Assembly (NCBI GenBank): GCA_031364965.1
Contig: JANLXF010000159.1
Coordinates: 1 to 14,110 of the forward strand
Source of the DNA: JAOUEA01 sp031364965
Lineage (GTDB): Bacteria; Actinomycetota; UBA4738; HRBIN12
DNA: 14,110 nt
Reading direction: 5' to 3'
Each line of letters opens with the position of its first letter. Within the stretch, counting starts at the first letter, position 1. Positions 1 to 7,900 of the stretch are shown piece by piece. The notes beneath the pieces were generated by a model, which saw nothing but the letters and a program-made list of their open reading frames with translations, did no database searches and had not been told where the DNA came from. A program made the position numbers and the translations under genes.

Positions 1-1
1 G

Positions 2-262
2 GCGCTCGAGGACGTGATGGAGACCGGCGAGGAGGTGGGCGCGATCGTCGAGCGGCGCGGGCTCACGCAGGTGTCCGACACGGGCGCGCTCGGCGCGATC
101 GCCGACGAAGTGATCGCGGGCAACCCCGACGCCGTCGAACAGTTCCGCAGCGGCAAGGAGGGCGCGATAGGCTTCCTCGTCGGGCAGGTCATGAAGCAGT
201 CGAAGGGTTCGGCCAACCCGAAGCTCGCGCAGGAGCTCCTGCGCGAGCGCCTGTCGGGCTGA
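2..262 (+). CDS. gatB: Aspartyl/glutamyl-tRNA amidotransferase subunit B, C-terminal end (partial)
   Basis: This is the last 86 residues of GatB; the rest lies upstream of the window. GatB is the kinase/tRNA-binding subunit of GatCAB, the cytosolic enzyme that converts mischarged Glu-tRNA(Gln) and Asp-tRNA(Asn) to the amidated forms. The visible part is the C-terminal helical YqeY-like domain that contacts the tRNA. Diagnostic stretches are 'GLTQVSDTGALGAIADEV', 'NPDAVEQFRSGKEGAIGFLVGQVMK' (split here only by its place in the domain) and the closing 'SKGSANPKLAQELLRERL', all typical of GatB ends. The frame is open from base 2 and ends at TGA 260-262. The next gene starts 11 bases later on the same strand, so the two may share a transcript. 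The family call is firm; nothing can be said about its start or catalytic part. Confidence 0.95.
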   Translation, partial: ALEDVMETGEEVGAIVERRGLTQVSDTGALGAIADEVIAGNPDAVEQFRSGKEGAIGFLVGQVMKQSKGSANPKLAQELLRERLSG

Positions 263-273
263 GGCGCCGGCGC

Positions 274-1554
274 ATGCGCGCCTCGACGCCGGGCACCCCC
301 CGCCGCGTCTCGTTCTGGGAGCTGATGCTGCTCGGCCTCGTGCGGGCCGCGCAGGGGGCGGTCTTCCCGCTGCAGCGGATGTGGCGCTCGCGCGAGCCGC
401 TCGACACGTATGGCCTCTGCCACCTCACCTCGGTCGCCGGCGACGCGCTCCTGGCGATCGCGCTGGCCGACTCGGTGTTCTTCTCGATCCCGGTCGGCCA
501 GGCGAAGCTCCGGGTCGCCGCGTACCTCGCGCTCACGATGCTGCCGCTGGCGCTCGCCGGCCCGCTGCTCGTGCCGCTGCTCGACCGCGCCGGGCCCCGT
601 CGCGCGATCTCGCTCGGGGCGGCCGCGGGACGTGCGGCCGTCGCGATCTACGCCGCCCCGCGGTTCGGCACGCTCCTGTTGTTCCCGTCGGCCCTGATCC
701 TGCTCGTGCTCTCGAAGGTGCACGCGATCACGAAGAACGGCCTCACGACGGCGTACGCCCCCAACCAGGACGGGCTGATGCGGGCGAACGCGCGGCTCGG
801 TCGGATCGCGGTGGCCGGAGCCGTGGTCGCGGCCCCGTTCGGCTATCTGTTCCTGAAGGTCTGGGGGGCGTCGGGCCCGATCTACCTGGCGGCGGCGATG
901 TACGCGGTTTCGGCGATGCTGAACCTAAGGCTCCCGCATGCGCGGACGGCGGCTCCCGGTGGCGAGGTCGGCCCGCGTGGCCGGATCCCGGAGCTGGCGC
1001 TGTCGGCGGTCGGCGCGGTCGGACTCCGCGCCGCGGGGGGGTTCCTGTTGTTCCTCCTCGCGTTCTCGCTTCGTGAAGGCAACGCCCCGACGTATTGGTT
1101 CGCGGTGCTGGCGGCCGGCAGCGTCGTGGGCGGGTTCCTCGCCGACATGGTCGCGCCCCGGGTCCCCACCGCGACCCGGGAGGAGGCCGTGGTGATCGCC
1201 TGCGTGAGCGCATCGTGCGTGGGGGCGGTGCTCGCGTTCGAGCTCTTCGGTCTTCCCTTGCTCACCGTCTTCGCGGTGCTCGCCGGCGCCGCCACCGAGT
1301 TCGGGCGGCTCGCGTTCCAGGCGTTGATGCAGCGGCATGCGCCGCCGGGCGCGCAAGGGCGCGTGTTCGTCCGGTACGAGGTGTTCTTCCAGCTGGCATG
1401 GGTGGCGGGGGCGTTCGTGCCGGCGCTGCTGTCGATCGAGTTCCGCGCCGGCATCTTGATCCTCGCCGGGTTCTACGCCGCGCTCGCGGGGATCTCGGTC
1501 TGGCGCGCACGGGAACGCCGTGCGCACCCGGCTGGATCCGGGGACGCCGCGTAA
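274..1554 (+). CDS. Major facilitator superfamily permease
   Basis: The product is 426 residues, a normal length for a 12-helix MFS transporter. Hydrophobic segments alternate with Arg-rich cytoplasmic turns. Clear helices lie near residues 55-75, 85-110, 130-150, 175-200, 210-225, 245-270, 280-300, 310-340, 345-365 and 385-415. The loop 'LLDRAGPRRAIS' after an early helix sits where MFS motif A normally is, but it lacks the full GxxxDRxGRR pattern. The second half has a weak equivalent ('LADMVAPRVPT'). Substrate is not recognisable. The start ATG at 274 is 11 bases after the gatB stop. No strong ribosome-binding site is visible, so a slightly later start is possible. The gene precedes a Rieske ferredoxin and its reductase on the same strand; a shared role, such as substrate uptake for an oxidation, is only a guess. 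Confidence 0.8.
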   Translation: MRASTPGTPRRVSFWELMLLGLVRAAQGAVFPLQRMWRSREPLDTYGLCHLTSVAGDALLAIALADSVFFSIPVGQAKLRVAAYLALTMLPLALAGPLLVPLLDRAGPRRAISLGAAAGRAAVAIYAAPRFGTLLLFPSALILLVLSKVHAITKNGLTTAYAPNQDGLMRANARLGRIAVAGAVVAAPFGYLFLKVWGASGPIYLAAAMYAVSAMLNLRLPHARTAAPGGEVGPRGRIPELALSAVGAVGLRAAGGFLLFLLAFSLREGNAPTYWFAVLAAGSVVGGFLADMVAPRVPTATREEAVVIACVSASCVGAVLAFELFGLPLLTVFAVLAGAATEFGRLAFQALMQRHAPPGAQGRVFVRYEVFFQLAWVAGAFVPALLSIEFRAGILILAGFYAALAGISVWRARERRAHPAGSGDAA

Positions 1555-1557
1555 GCT
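1552..1557 (+). promoter_or_regulatory. Possible -10 element before the Rieske ferredoxin
   Basis: TAAGCT overlaps the TAA stop of the MFS permease. It has the same form as better-supported -10 boxes at 8144 and 10993. No -35-like hexamer lies 16-18 bases upstream, so this is weak. If used, it would give a 5' UTR of roughly 47 bases before the ATG at 1611. Confidence 0.25.
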
Positions 1558-1567
1558 TCCGTCCTGA

Positions 1568-1583
1568 CGCGGGCGTGCCCGCG
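1568..1583 (+). terminator. GC-rich perfect hairpin between MFS permease and ferredoxin
   Basis: CGCGGGC (1568-1574) is followed after two bases by its exact reverse complement GCCCGCG (1577-1583). This gives a 6-bp stem with a four-base CGTG loop. It lies 13 bases after the permease stop and 27 bases before the ferredoxin start. There is no T-tract, so it is not a classical intrinsic terminator. It could be a U-less terminator, a processing site or a 5'-UTR stem. Confidence 0.3.
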
Positions 1584-1598
1584 AGACGTGCGAGACCG

Positions 1599-1608
1599 AA
1601 AGGAGGTG
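1599..1608 (+). promoter_or_regulatory. Very strong Shine-Dalgarno sequence of the ferredoxin gene
   Basis: AAAGGAGGTG is complementary over its full length to the 3' end of 16S rRNA. It ends two bases before the ATG at 1611. It fixes that start and shows that the much longer open frame upstream is not the real N-terminus. It also suggests high translation compared with its neighbours, which have weak sites. Confidence 0.85.
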
Positions 1609-1610
1609 GC

Positions 1611-1922
1611 ATGGCGGAATTCGTGACCGTCGGGCGCTCGGACGAGGTGACCGAAGGCGAGGCGGTGGCGTTCGTCGCCGGCGACGAGGAGGTCGCGGTC
1701 GCGCGCGTCGACGGCGACCTGTACGCGTTCAGCGACGTCTGCAGCCATCGGCGCTGCAACCTGGCGATGGGCGGCGAGATCGAGGGGACCACGATCACCT
1801 GCGAATGCCACGGCAGCGTGTTCGACATGGCGACCGGCGCGCCGATGAACCCGCCCGCCACCGAGCCGATCGCGATCTTCCCGGTGCGGGAAGAGCACGG
1901 CGAGATCCAGATCGAGGTCTGA
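1611..1922 (+). CDS. Rieske [2Fe-2S] ferredoxin, non-heme iron oxygenase type
   Basis: This 103-residue soluble protein carries the Rieske cluster-binding pair of motifs: C44-S-H46 and C64-E-C66-H67-G-S. Residues C44, H46, C64 and H67 are the expected iron ligands. The overall frame ('EFVTVGRSDEVTEGEAVAF' start, 'PATEPIAIFPVR' end) is that of the small ferredoxins that pass electrons from a flavin reductase to a Rieske oxygenase or related enzyme. Unusually for such ferredoxins it also has C49 and C66, the positions that form a disulfide in cytochrome bc1-type Rieske proteins. No signal peptide or membrane segment is present. The reductase gene begins 7 bases downstream, so the pair is almost certainly cotranscribed. 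Family confidence is high; the final electron acceptor is unknown. Confidence 0.92.
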   Translation: MAEFVTVGRSDEVTEGEAVAFVAGDEEVAVARVDGDLYAFSDVCSHRRCNLAMGGEIEGTTITCECHGSVFDMATGAPMNPPATEPIAIFPVREEHGEIQIEV

Positions 1923-1929
1923 TCCCCGC

Positions 1930-3165
1930 GTGGCCGAGCCGGCGTCGATCGTGATCGTGGGCGGTTCGCTCGCGGGCGCGACCGCCGCGGCATCCCTACG
2001 CGACGTGGGGTTCGACGGCCGCGTCGTCCTGCTCGGCGCCGAGTCCCTCCCCCCGTACGAGCGGCCCGGGCTCTCCAAGGAGGTTCTCCGTGGCGAACAG
2101 CCGATCGAGGAGCAGTACGTGCGTCCCGCGGAGTGGTACCTCGATCAGGAGGTCGAGCTGCGCTCGGGGACGCGGGCGGTGCAACTCGACGTCGCCGACC
2201 GCGAGGTCGTGCTCGCGGGCGGCGAGCGCCTCACGTACGACCGGCTGATCGTCGCGACCGGCTGCCGGAACCGGACCCTGCAGGCGCCCGGCACCTCCCT
2301 CCCGGGGATCTTCGAGCTGCGGACGGCCGAGGACGCGGCGGCGATCCGCGCGGCGGTCGTGGGTGGTGCGCGCGTCGTGTGCGTGGGCATGGGCTTCATC
2401 GGCGCCGAGGTCGCGGCGTCCCTGCGAACGATCGGGTGCGACGTAACGGTCGTCGAGGTCTTCGAGACCACGTTGTATCGGATCCTCGGGGCCGACATCG
2501 GCCGGGTGCTCGAGGGGATCCACCGCGATCATGGGGTGGCGATGGTGTTCAACGACACGGTGGCGAGCTTCGAGGGTGACCGCCGCGTGGAGGCGGTCGT
2601 CACGAGCGCGGGCCGCAGGCTCGAGTGCGATGCCGTGGTCGTCGGAGTCGGCACCGAGCCCTCTGTGGAGCTCATGGCCGGCACGGGCCTCGACCAGGGC
2701 GGTGGCATCCCGGTAGGCCCGACCCTCGAGACCGGCGTACCGGGGGTGTTCGCGATCGGGGACGTGGCGCTCCACGACCACCCCGTCTTCGGTCCGATCC
2801 GCGTGGAGCACTTCGACAACGCCGTGAAGATGGGTGTGACCGCGGCCCGGAACGCGCTGGGCGGATCGGAGGTCTTCGCCGACCCCCATTGGTTCTGGTC
2901 GGACCAGTACGAGCACCAGGTCCAGATGGCGGGCTTCGCCCCGACGTGGGACCGGATGGTGGTGCGCGGCTCGCTCGAGGAGCGCTCGTTCTGCGCGTTC
3001 CTGCTCGACGGCTCCGGGGTGGTGCGCGGCACCGTGAGCCTGGACTGGCCTCGCGACGTGCGGCGCTCGTTCGGGCTGATCTCGGCAGAGGCCCCGCCCG
3101 ACCCGCTCGCGCTCGCCGATCCCGACGTCGACCTGCGGACCCTGGTCCGGGCGGGGGAGCGCTGA
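1930..3165 (+). CDS. FAD-dependent NAD(P)H:ferredoxin reductase (BphA4-like)
   Basis: The product is 411 residues, the usual length for oxygenase-coupled ferredoxin reductases. The N-terminal FAD site is I-V-G-G-S-L-A-G (residues 9-16), with Ser at the second Gly of GxGxxG, a common variant. 'YERPGLSK' (43-50) is typical of the BphA4/rubredoxin reductase family. An 'ATG' motif is at 109-111. A second Rossmann motif for NAD(P)H, VGMGFIGAE, is at 152-160, and the FAD ribityl motif AIGDVA is at 275-280. The C-terminal reductase domain carries 'WFWSDQYEHQVQMAG' from 321. It should take electrons from NAD(P)H and reduce the Rieske ferredoxin encoded 7 bases upstream. The start is GTG at 1930; only a weak GAGG lies upstream, which suggests translational coupling to the ferredoxin gene. 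Confidence 0.92.
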   Translation: MAEPASIVIVGGSLAGATAAASLRDVGFDGRVVLLGAESLPPYERPGLSKEVLRGEQPIEEQYVRPAEWYLDQEVELRSGTRAVQLDVADREVVLAGGERLTYDRLIVATGCRNRTLQAPGTSLPGIFELRTAEDAAAIRAAVVGGARVVCVGMGFIGAEVAASLRTIGCDVTVVEVFETTLYRILGADIGRVLEGIHRDHGVAMVFNDTVASFEGDRRVEAVVTSAGRRLECDAVVVGVGTEPSVELMAGTGLDQGGGIPVGPTLETGVPGVFAIGDVALHDHPVFGPIRVEHFDNAVKMGVTAARNALGGSEVFADPHWFWSDQYEHQVQMAGFAPTWDRMVVRGSLEERSFCAFLLDGSGVVRGTVSLDWPRDVRRSFGLISAEAPPDPLALADPDVDLRTLVRAGER

Positions 3166-3168
3166 GCC

Positions 3169-3402
3169 GTGCACATCAGCCCCGTGATCGGCCACCCCAC
3201 CTGAGACCTCGACCTGCAACGCCGCATCCGTGAGACGCGGCGGGACCGGATGGCGAAAGCCCTCCGCGCGGGCAACGGCCACCGCACGGTGCTCGACCGC
3301 GTGCTGCGGCGAGAGCCGGGGGAGCGCCCGCTCCCTGTGGAGCTCGACGGCGAGGCGTTCGTCGACCGCGGCGACGACGTCTGGAAGTCCCTGCGGTTCT
3401 AG
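3169..3402 (+). pseudogene. Small gene interrupted by an in-frame TGA (unrecognised family)
   Basis: A GTG start lies 3 bases after the reductase stop, with GGGGGAG at 3152-3158 as a plausible ribosome-binding site. The frame reads 11 residues (ending 'GHPT'), meets TGA at 3202-3204, and then stays open to TAG at 3400-3402. Reading through would give about 77 residues, ending '..DRGDDVWKSLRF'. The second part is Arg/Asp-rich and looks like real coding sequence. One base change (TGG to TGA, Trp to stop) would explain the break. Alternatively translation restarts at ATG 3250 and yields a 50-residue protein. TGA ends several neighbouring genes, so general recoding is excluded. I do not recognise the family. 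It faces the ABC operon convergently with a 10-base gap. Confidence 0.5.
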
Positions 3403-3412
3403 CCTCGGCTCG

Positions 3413-4132
3413 CTAGTCGGTCGTGAGGCGGTCGGCCATCTCGTCGGGCGTGCCCTCGGCCTCGATCACGCCGTCGCGGAAGAGGACGACGCGGTTCGCG
3501 TACCGCAGCGCCTCGGGGTTGTGGGTGGCCGCGAGCACCGCGCCGCCGCGACGGATCACGTCCCACAACGCCTCCAGGATCAGGTCGGCGTTCTCGGTGT
3601 CGACCTCGGCGATCGGCTCGTCGGCGAGCACGATCTCGGGCTCGGTGATCAGGGCACGCGCGACCGCGACGCGCTGCTGCTGCCCCGCGCTCAGCTCGTA
3701 CGTGCGGTTCTCCATGCGGTCCGAAAGCCCGAGGCGCTCCAGCCACCCGGCGGCCCGCTCGCGCGCATCGCCGAGATCGACGCCCGAGACCCGCAGGGGC
3801 AGCTCGACGTTCTCCACGGCCGAGAGGGTGGGCAGGAGTCCGAACGACTGGAACACGACCCCCATCTGCGACCGCCTGAGCTGGCGGCGCCGGTCTCGCG
3901 ACATCGCCGCGATCGGCTCGTCGTGCCACCTGACCTCGCCCTCGTCGGGCGCGTCGAGGCCGCTCATCACACCGATGAACGTGGTCTTGCCCGAGCCGCT
4001 CGGGCCCATCAGCGCGACGAAGTCCCGCTCGGCGAGCGACAGCGACGCCCCGCGGACCGCGAGCACTCCCTGCGCGCCCGTGTAGGACCGCACCACGTCG
4101 GTGGCCGACAGCACGACCGCGCGCTCAGGCAT
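3413..4132 (-). CDS. ABC transporter ATP-binding protein (LolD/MacB type), second ATPase of the operon
   Basis: This 239-residue nucleotide-binding protein has Walker A GPSGSGKT (43-50), a Q-loop Gln at 95 in 'VVFQSFGLLP', a signature LSAGQ (147-151), Walker B IVLADE (167-172, Glu172) and a switch His204 in 'ATHNPEA'. The signature departs from the usual LSGGQ, and the stretch after Walker B reads EPIAEVD instead of EPTAALD. All catalytic residues are nevertheless present. The family energises FtsX/MacB-type permeases that move lipids, lipoproteins, peptides or drugs, often by mechanotransmission. It is the last gene of the minus-strand operon. Its ATG overlaps the stop of the preceding ATPase gene by 8 bases, so translation is coupled. 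It probably pairs with that ATPase as a heterodimer (inference). Confidence 0.92.
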   Translation of the reverse strand: MPERAVVLSATDVVRSYTGAQGVLAVRGASLSLAERDFVALMGPSGSGKTTFIGVMSGLDAPDEGEVRWHDEPIAAMSRDRRRQLRRSQMGVVFQSFGLLPTLSAVENVELPLRVSGVDLGDARERAAGWLERLGLSDRMENRTYELSAGQQQRVAVARALITEPEIVLADEPIAEVDTENADLILEALWDVIRRGGAVLAATHNPEALRYANRVVLFRDGVIEAEGTPDEMADRLTTD

Positions 4133-4991
4133 GGCCGGGCTCGCTCCTGCGGCGCAGCCGCACCTCGTCGGGCGTCACGTCGGCCTCGAGCTCGCCGTCG
4201 CCCAGCGCCGAAACCGCCTCGTCGGGCAGACGCACCCTGCCGTCGTCCCCGATCGGCGCGACGGGGGTGCCCTCGTGCAGCACGCGCCCGTCCCGTACGC
4301 GGATGCGCCGGTCGGCGGCCCGCGCGGCCACCAGGTCGTGCGTGACCATCACGATCGTCACGCCGAACTCCCGGTTCACCGCCCGGAATGCCGAGAGCAC
4401 GGTCGCGGCGCTCGCCGAGTCGAGCTCGGCCGTCGGCTCGTCGGCGAGCAGGATCTGTGGCGTGTTCGCCAGCGCCACGGCGATCGCCGCGCGCTGCTGT
4501 TCCCCGCCGCTCAGCATGTCGGGCCGGTGGTGGCGGCGATCGCGGAGGCCCACCAGGTCGAGCAGGTCGTCGGCACCTCGCTGCCGCGCCCGTTCGACGC
4601 TGTGCTGGATCGTGCCGGGCAGCCGCACGTTCTCGCGCACGCTGAGGTACGGAACCAGGTTGCGCGCCGTACCCTGCCAGACGAAGCCCACCCGTTCCGC
4701 CCGGTAGCGCGTGAGCTCGTCGTCCGAGCGCAGGCCGAGATCCTCGCCGTCCACGTCGACCGCGCCCGCCGACGCACGGTCGAGCCCGCCGACGAGATTC
4801 AGGATCGTCGACTTGCCCGACCCGCTCGGCCCGACCACCGCCAGGAACTCGCCTCGGGCGATATCGAGATCGACCCCGGCGAGCGCCACGACACCCGTCC
4901 CGGCGATCCGGTAGACCTTGTACACGTGCCGGAGGCGGATCAGTGCGTCGGCACCCGTCGGGGCGAAGAACTCGGGGCTCACCATCGTCAT
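4125..4991 (-). CDS. ABC transporter ATP-binding protein (LolD/MacB type) with C-terminal extension
   Basis: This ATPase has 288 residues, about 50 longer than a plain LolD-like protein. It shows Walker A GPSGSGKS (54-61), Q-loop Gln106 in an unusual 'VWQGTARNL' context, signature LSGGE (160-164), Walker B ILLADE (180-185) and switch His218 in 'VTHDL'. The core ends near residue 242. The tail that follows, with 'GRVRLPDEAVSALG' at about 251-264 and 'PDEVRLRRR' near 274-282, resembles an AbrB/SpoVT-like swapped-hairpin segment. The start overlaps the permease stop by 4 bases (ATGA) and the end overlaps the next ATPase start by 8 bases. The three genes therefore form one coupled unit. The first residues 'MTMVSP' leave a small choice of start, ATG 4991 or ATG 4985. 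Confidence 0.93.
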   Translation of the reverse strand: MTMVSPEFFAPTGADALIRLRHVYKVYRIAGTGVVALAGVDLDIARGEFLAVVGPSGSGKSTILNLVGGLDRASAGAVDVDGEDLGLRSDDELTRYRAERVGFVWQGTARNLVPYLSVRENVRLPGTIQHSVERARQRGADDLLDLVGLRDRRHHRPDMLSGGEQQRAAIAVALANTPQILLADEPTAELDSASAATVLSAFRAVNREFGVTIVMVTHDLVAARAADRRIRVRDGRVLHEGTPVAPIGDDGRVRLPDEAVSALGDGELEADVTPDEVRLRRRSEPGHA

Positions 4992-7900
4992 TCGGCCTCA
5001 CCCCGCAGGACCCCGGTGACCGAGGACCTCATCAGCACGCGCATCGACGCCGCCAGCGAGAGCCCGGTGGTGACGACGATCGCCGCGACCGACACCCCGA
5101 GTGCCGTCCAGTCGATCACCAGCACCGGCGGTGGGAACGAGACCCCCAGGCTCGTGCCGACATAGGGCATCACGAGCTTCAGCAAGCCGACGCCGATCGC
5201 GAATCCCGCCACGAGCGCGAACCCCAGCAGGCCCGACTGCTCCAGGATCAAGGTACGGCGGATCTGACTCGCCTCGGTTCCCATCGCGCGGAGGGCCGCG
5301 AACTCGTAGTCGCGCCGCCGCTGCGCGAAGTACAGCCCGGCGGCCACCCCGATCACGACGAGCCCGAGTCCACCCGCCGCGGCCGTGAAGTTCATGCCCA
5401 CCGCCAGGGACTGCGGCAGCTGCGCGAGCACCCCTTCGATCGGCGCGGTGGCCTGCACCTCGCCCGTGAAGAAGCCCAGGTCCCTGAGCGCGCCGCTCGG
5501 GTCGTCGGGTCCGTTCGCCCACACCTCGCTGAGCGTGAGGCCGGCCTCGGGGATCGCGAACTGGCGTTCCAAGAGGGACGGGGCGCTCACGACGATGAAC
5601 GGGGCGTTCGGCACGACCGAAGGGAACTGGGTCGCGGTCGCGACCACCCGCAGCTCGATCTGCTGGCCGGCCATCGTCACCGTGAAGCTCTGCCCCAACG
5701 CGGCTGCCACGCTCTCCGACACGAGCGCGGGCAGCGGCTCCGAGGTCGGCACGAGGCCGCCCACCACGTTCCCGGCGCCCGGAGAGAAGTCGTAGCGCAC
5801 GCCGTCGCCCTCGGCGGTCAGGGTCCCGTTGCTGCCCCGCCAGGTCAGCGGTGCCCAGCTCGAGATCGGCACGGCGGTGCCGTCGATCGAGGCCCCGTCC
5901 ACGTCGATCGACAGGTCGAAGGGGAGATCGAGCGTGGTCTCGGCGCGCAGCGTGATCGACAGGAGCCGATCCGCACCGGCCAGGGGCAGGTCGTAGGAGC
6001 CGGAGCCCCGGTCGAGCGGCGCGGGCTCGCTCGCCGCGATGGCGCCGTCGGAATCGATCGTCGTGGCCTGCAGGGCGAGCCCCGCGGCGTCGGGCGGGAC
6101 GGTGAGGTCGACCGTCAGCGTGGCGGCGCCGGCGGGCAGCTTCGACCCGAGGGTGTCGTCGCCCAGATCGGCGAGGATCGTCTCGATATCGGTATCGGAG
6201 AAGTCGCCGCGCCACCACCCGCCGGCCAGGTAGGACGCCGGGTCGATCCCGAGGGCCGTGGGCGGCAGGGAGAACGCGCCGCCGCTCAAGCTCGGCTCGG
6301 TGCGCACGATGGGTGTCATCGTTGCGGGCAGAGCGCGGATCGCGGCGATCGTCTGAGCCGGCGGGGTGACCGTCACGTTCCAGTCCCCGCCGATCTGTGT
6401 GTGCGCCGAGTCGACGTGGTTCGTGAGCACGATCGCGCGGTAGGAAGTCGAGACGACGAGCAGGCCCATCGCGAGCAGCAGCAGCAGCGCCGCGGCGAAC
6501 CCGGTCCCGGGGGCGCGCTCCAGGCGTCGGCCCGCGAGGTAGCGCGGCAGGCTCCGAGCTCGGCCGATCCGCCGATCCAGGCGCCGGAGCACGAAGAGCA
6601 GGAGCCGAAGGGCGAGGAACGAGGCGCCGAACAACAGGAGGGTCGGCGCGGCGAGCACGAGGGGATCGATCGTGCCCGATCCCGGATCGGGCTTCGTCCC
6701 CCCGCGGAGCTGCAGGTACGCGAACAGGCCGAGCGGGATGACGAACAGCTCGACCGGGATGCGCGCGAGCAGCGGTCGTTCCTCGCGGGAGGCGGCCCGG
6801 CGTTCCTCGAGCACCGTGCGGCCCACGACCGGGACCGAGAGCAGGATAAGGATCAGCGCGCCCACGGCCGCGGTCCCCACGCCGAGCAGCAGGGCCTCCT
6901 GCGTCAGCCGCACCGGGAACAACACCCCGGGCAGGGTCGGTCCGTTCGATCGGCCGGCGAGCCGCGCGAGGAGCAGGCCGATCCCGAGGCCGATCGGGAA
7001 GGCGATCGCCGCGCTGATCAGGGCCTGGACCGACTGCGCGAGCAACAGTGTCCTGCGCGAGAACCCGCGGCTGTGGAGCACGGCGAGCTCGAACGTCTGG
7101 CGGGTCAGTGTCAGTGCCCCCACGCCCGCGAGCACCGCGAGCGTCACGGCTCCGATCTGGAAGACCACCAGCAGGATCGGGATCCGCAGGTTCTCCACCC
7201 GTTGGTCCACGAGCCGGAGCAGCGTGTCGAGGCCCGTGGCGAGCCGCACCTGCGCCAAGCCTCCCTCGGTCCGCAGGTTCCCGGCCATCGCGGCGAGCCG
7301 GCCGGGGACGGTGGTCGCCTCCTCGTACGGGAGGTCCCGCATCTGCAGGTAGACGTCCCAGCTGAACTCGGTCGACAGTCCCAGGCCGGAGACCGCGCCG
7401 GCCATCGTCGCGCGGTCGACGATCACCGGTGGGGGATCCTCGGTGTCGGGTGCGGGGAAGGGGTTGCGCGCCCCGAACCAGAACGGGTCCCCGGGCGCGG
7501 GCGTGTCGTAGATGGCGGAGATGTGCAGCGTGATCAGTTCGTCGGTGGGACCCAGGATCGTCAAGGCGTCGCCCACCCGGAGGTGGAGGGTGTGGGCCGC
7601 GCCCGCGGCCATCGCCGCCTCGCCGTCGGCCGGGATCGCCCCGTCGTACGGGAGGTGCCCGAACGCCCCGTCTCGGAACAGCAACGGCACCGACTGGAGC
7701 GTGTCGCTCAGCCGCACCGTGGCCTGCGCCTGCGAGACCACATCGGCGACCGGCAGGTCGTTCGCCTGGGCGCCCACCGCTGCGTCGGCCGCCGACCAGT
7801 CGAAGGCCGCGTCCCCGTAGACGGAGAAGCGGGCGTTCCCCACGCTCACGCCGGCGCCCTCGATCGCCGAGGACAAGATCGCCTCGCGGGCGGCGTCGGC

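Noticed and set aside
1008..1610. Extension of the ferredoxin frame upstream through the MFS gene
   Set aside because: The frame is open only because of high GC. The upstream part is Arg/Gly/Ala-rich with no ferredoxin similarity, and the strong Shine-Dalgarno fixes the ATG at 1611.
3202..3242. TGA as a selenocysteine codon, with the downstream 6-bp stem CGCCGC/GCGGCG (3220-3225/3237-3242) as a SECIS
   Set aside because: The codon context has no redox motif (no CxxU or UxxC), and the 11-base loop does not show the known bacterial SECIS apical features. A Trp-to-stop change is simpler.
3600..4460. A near-identical GC-rich stretch (around GGCTCGTCGGCGAGCA) in both ATPase genes, looking like a repeat
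   Set aside because: It encodes the shared Walker B region (LADEP) of two homologous ATPases in the same frame, so it is explained by homology.
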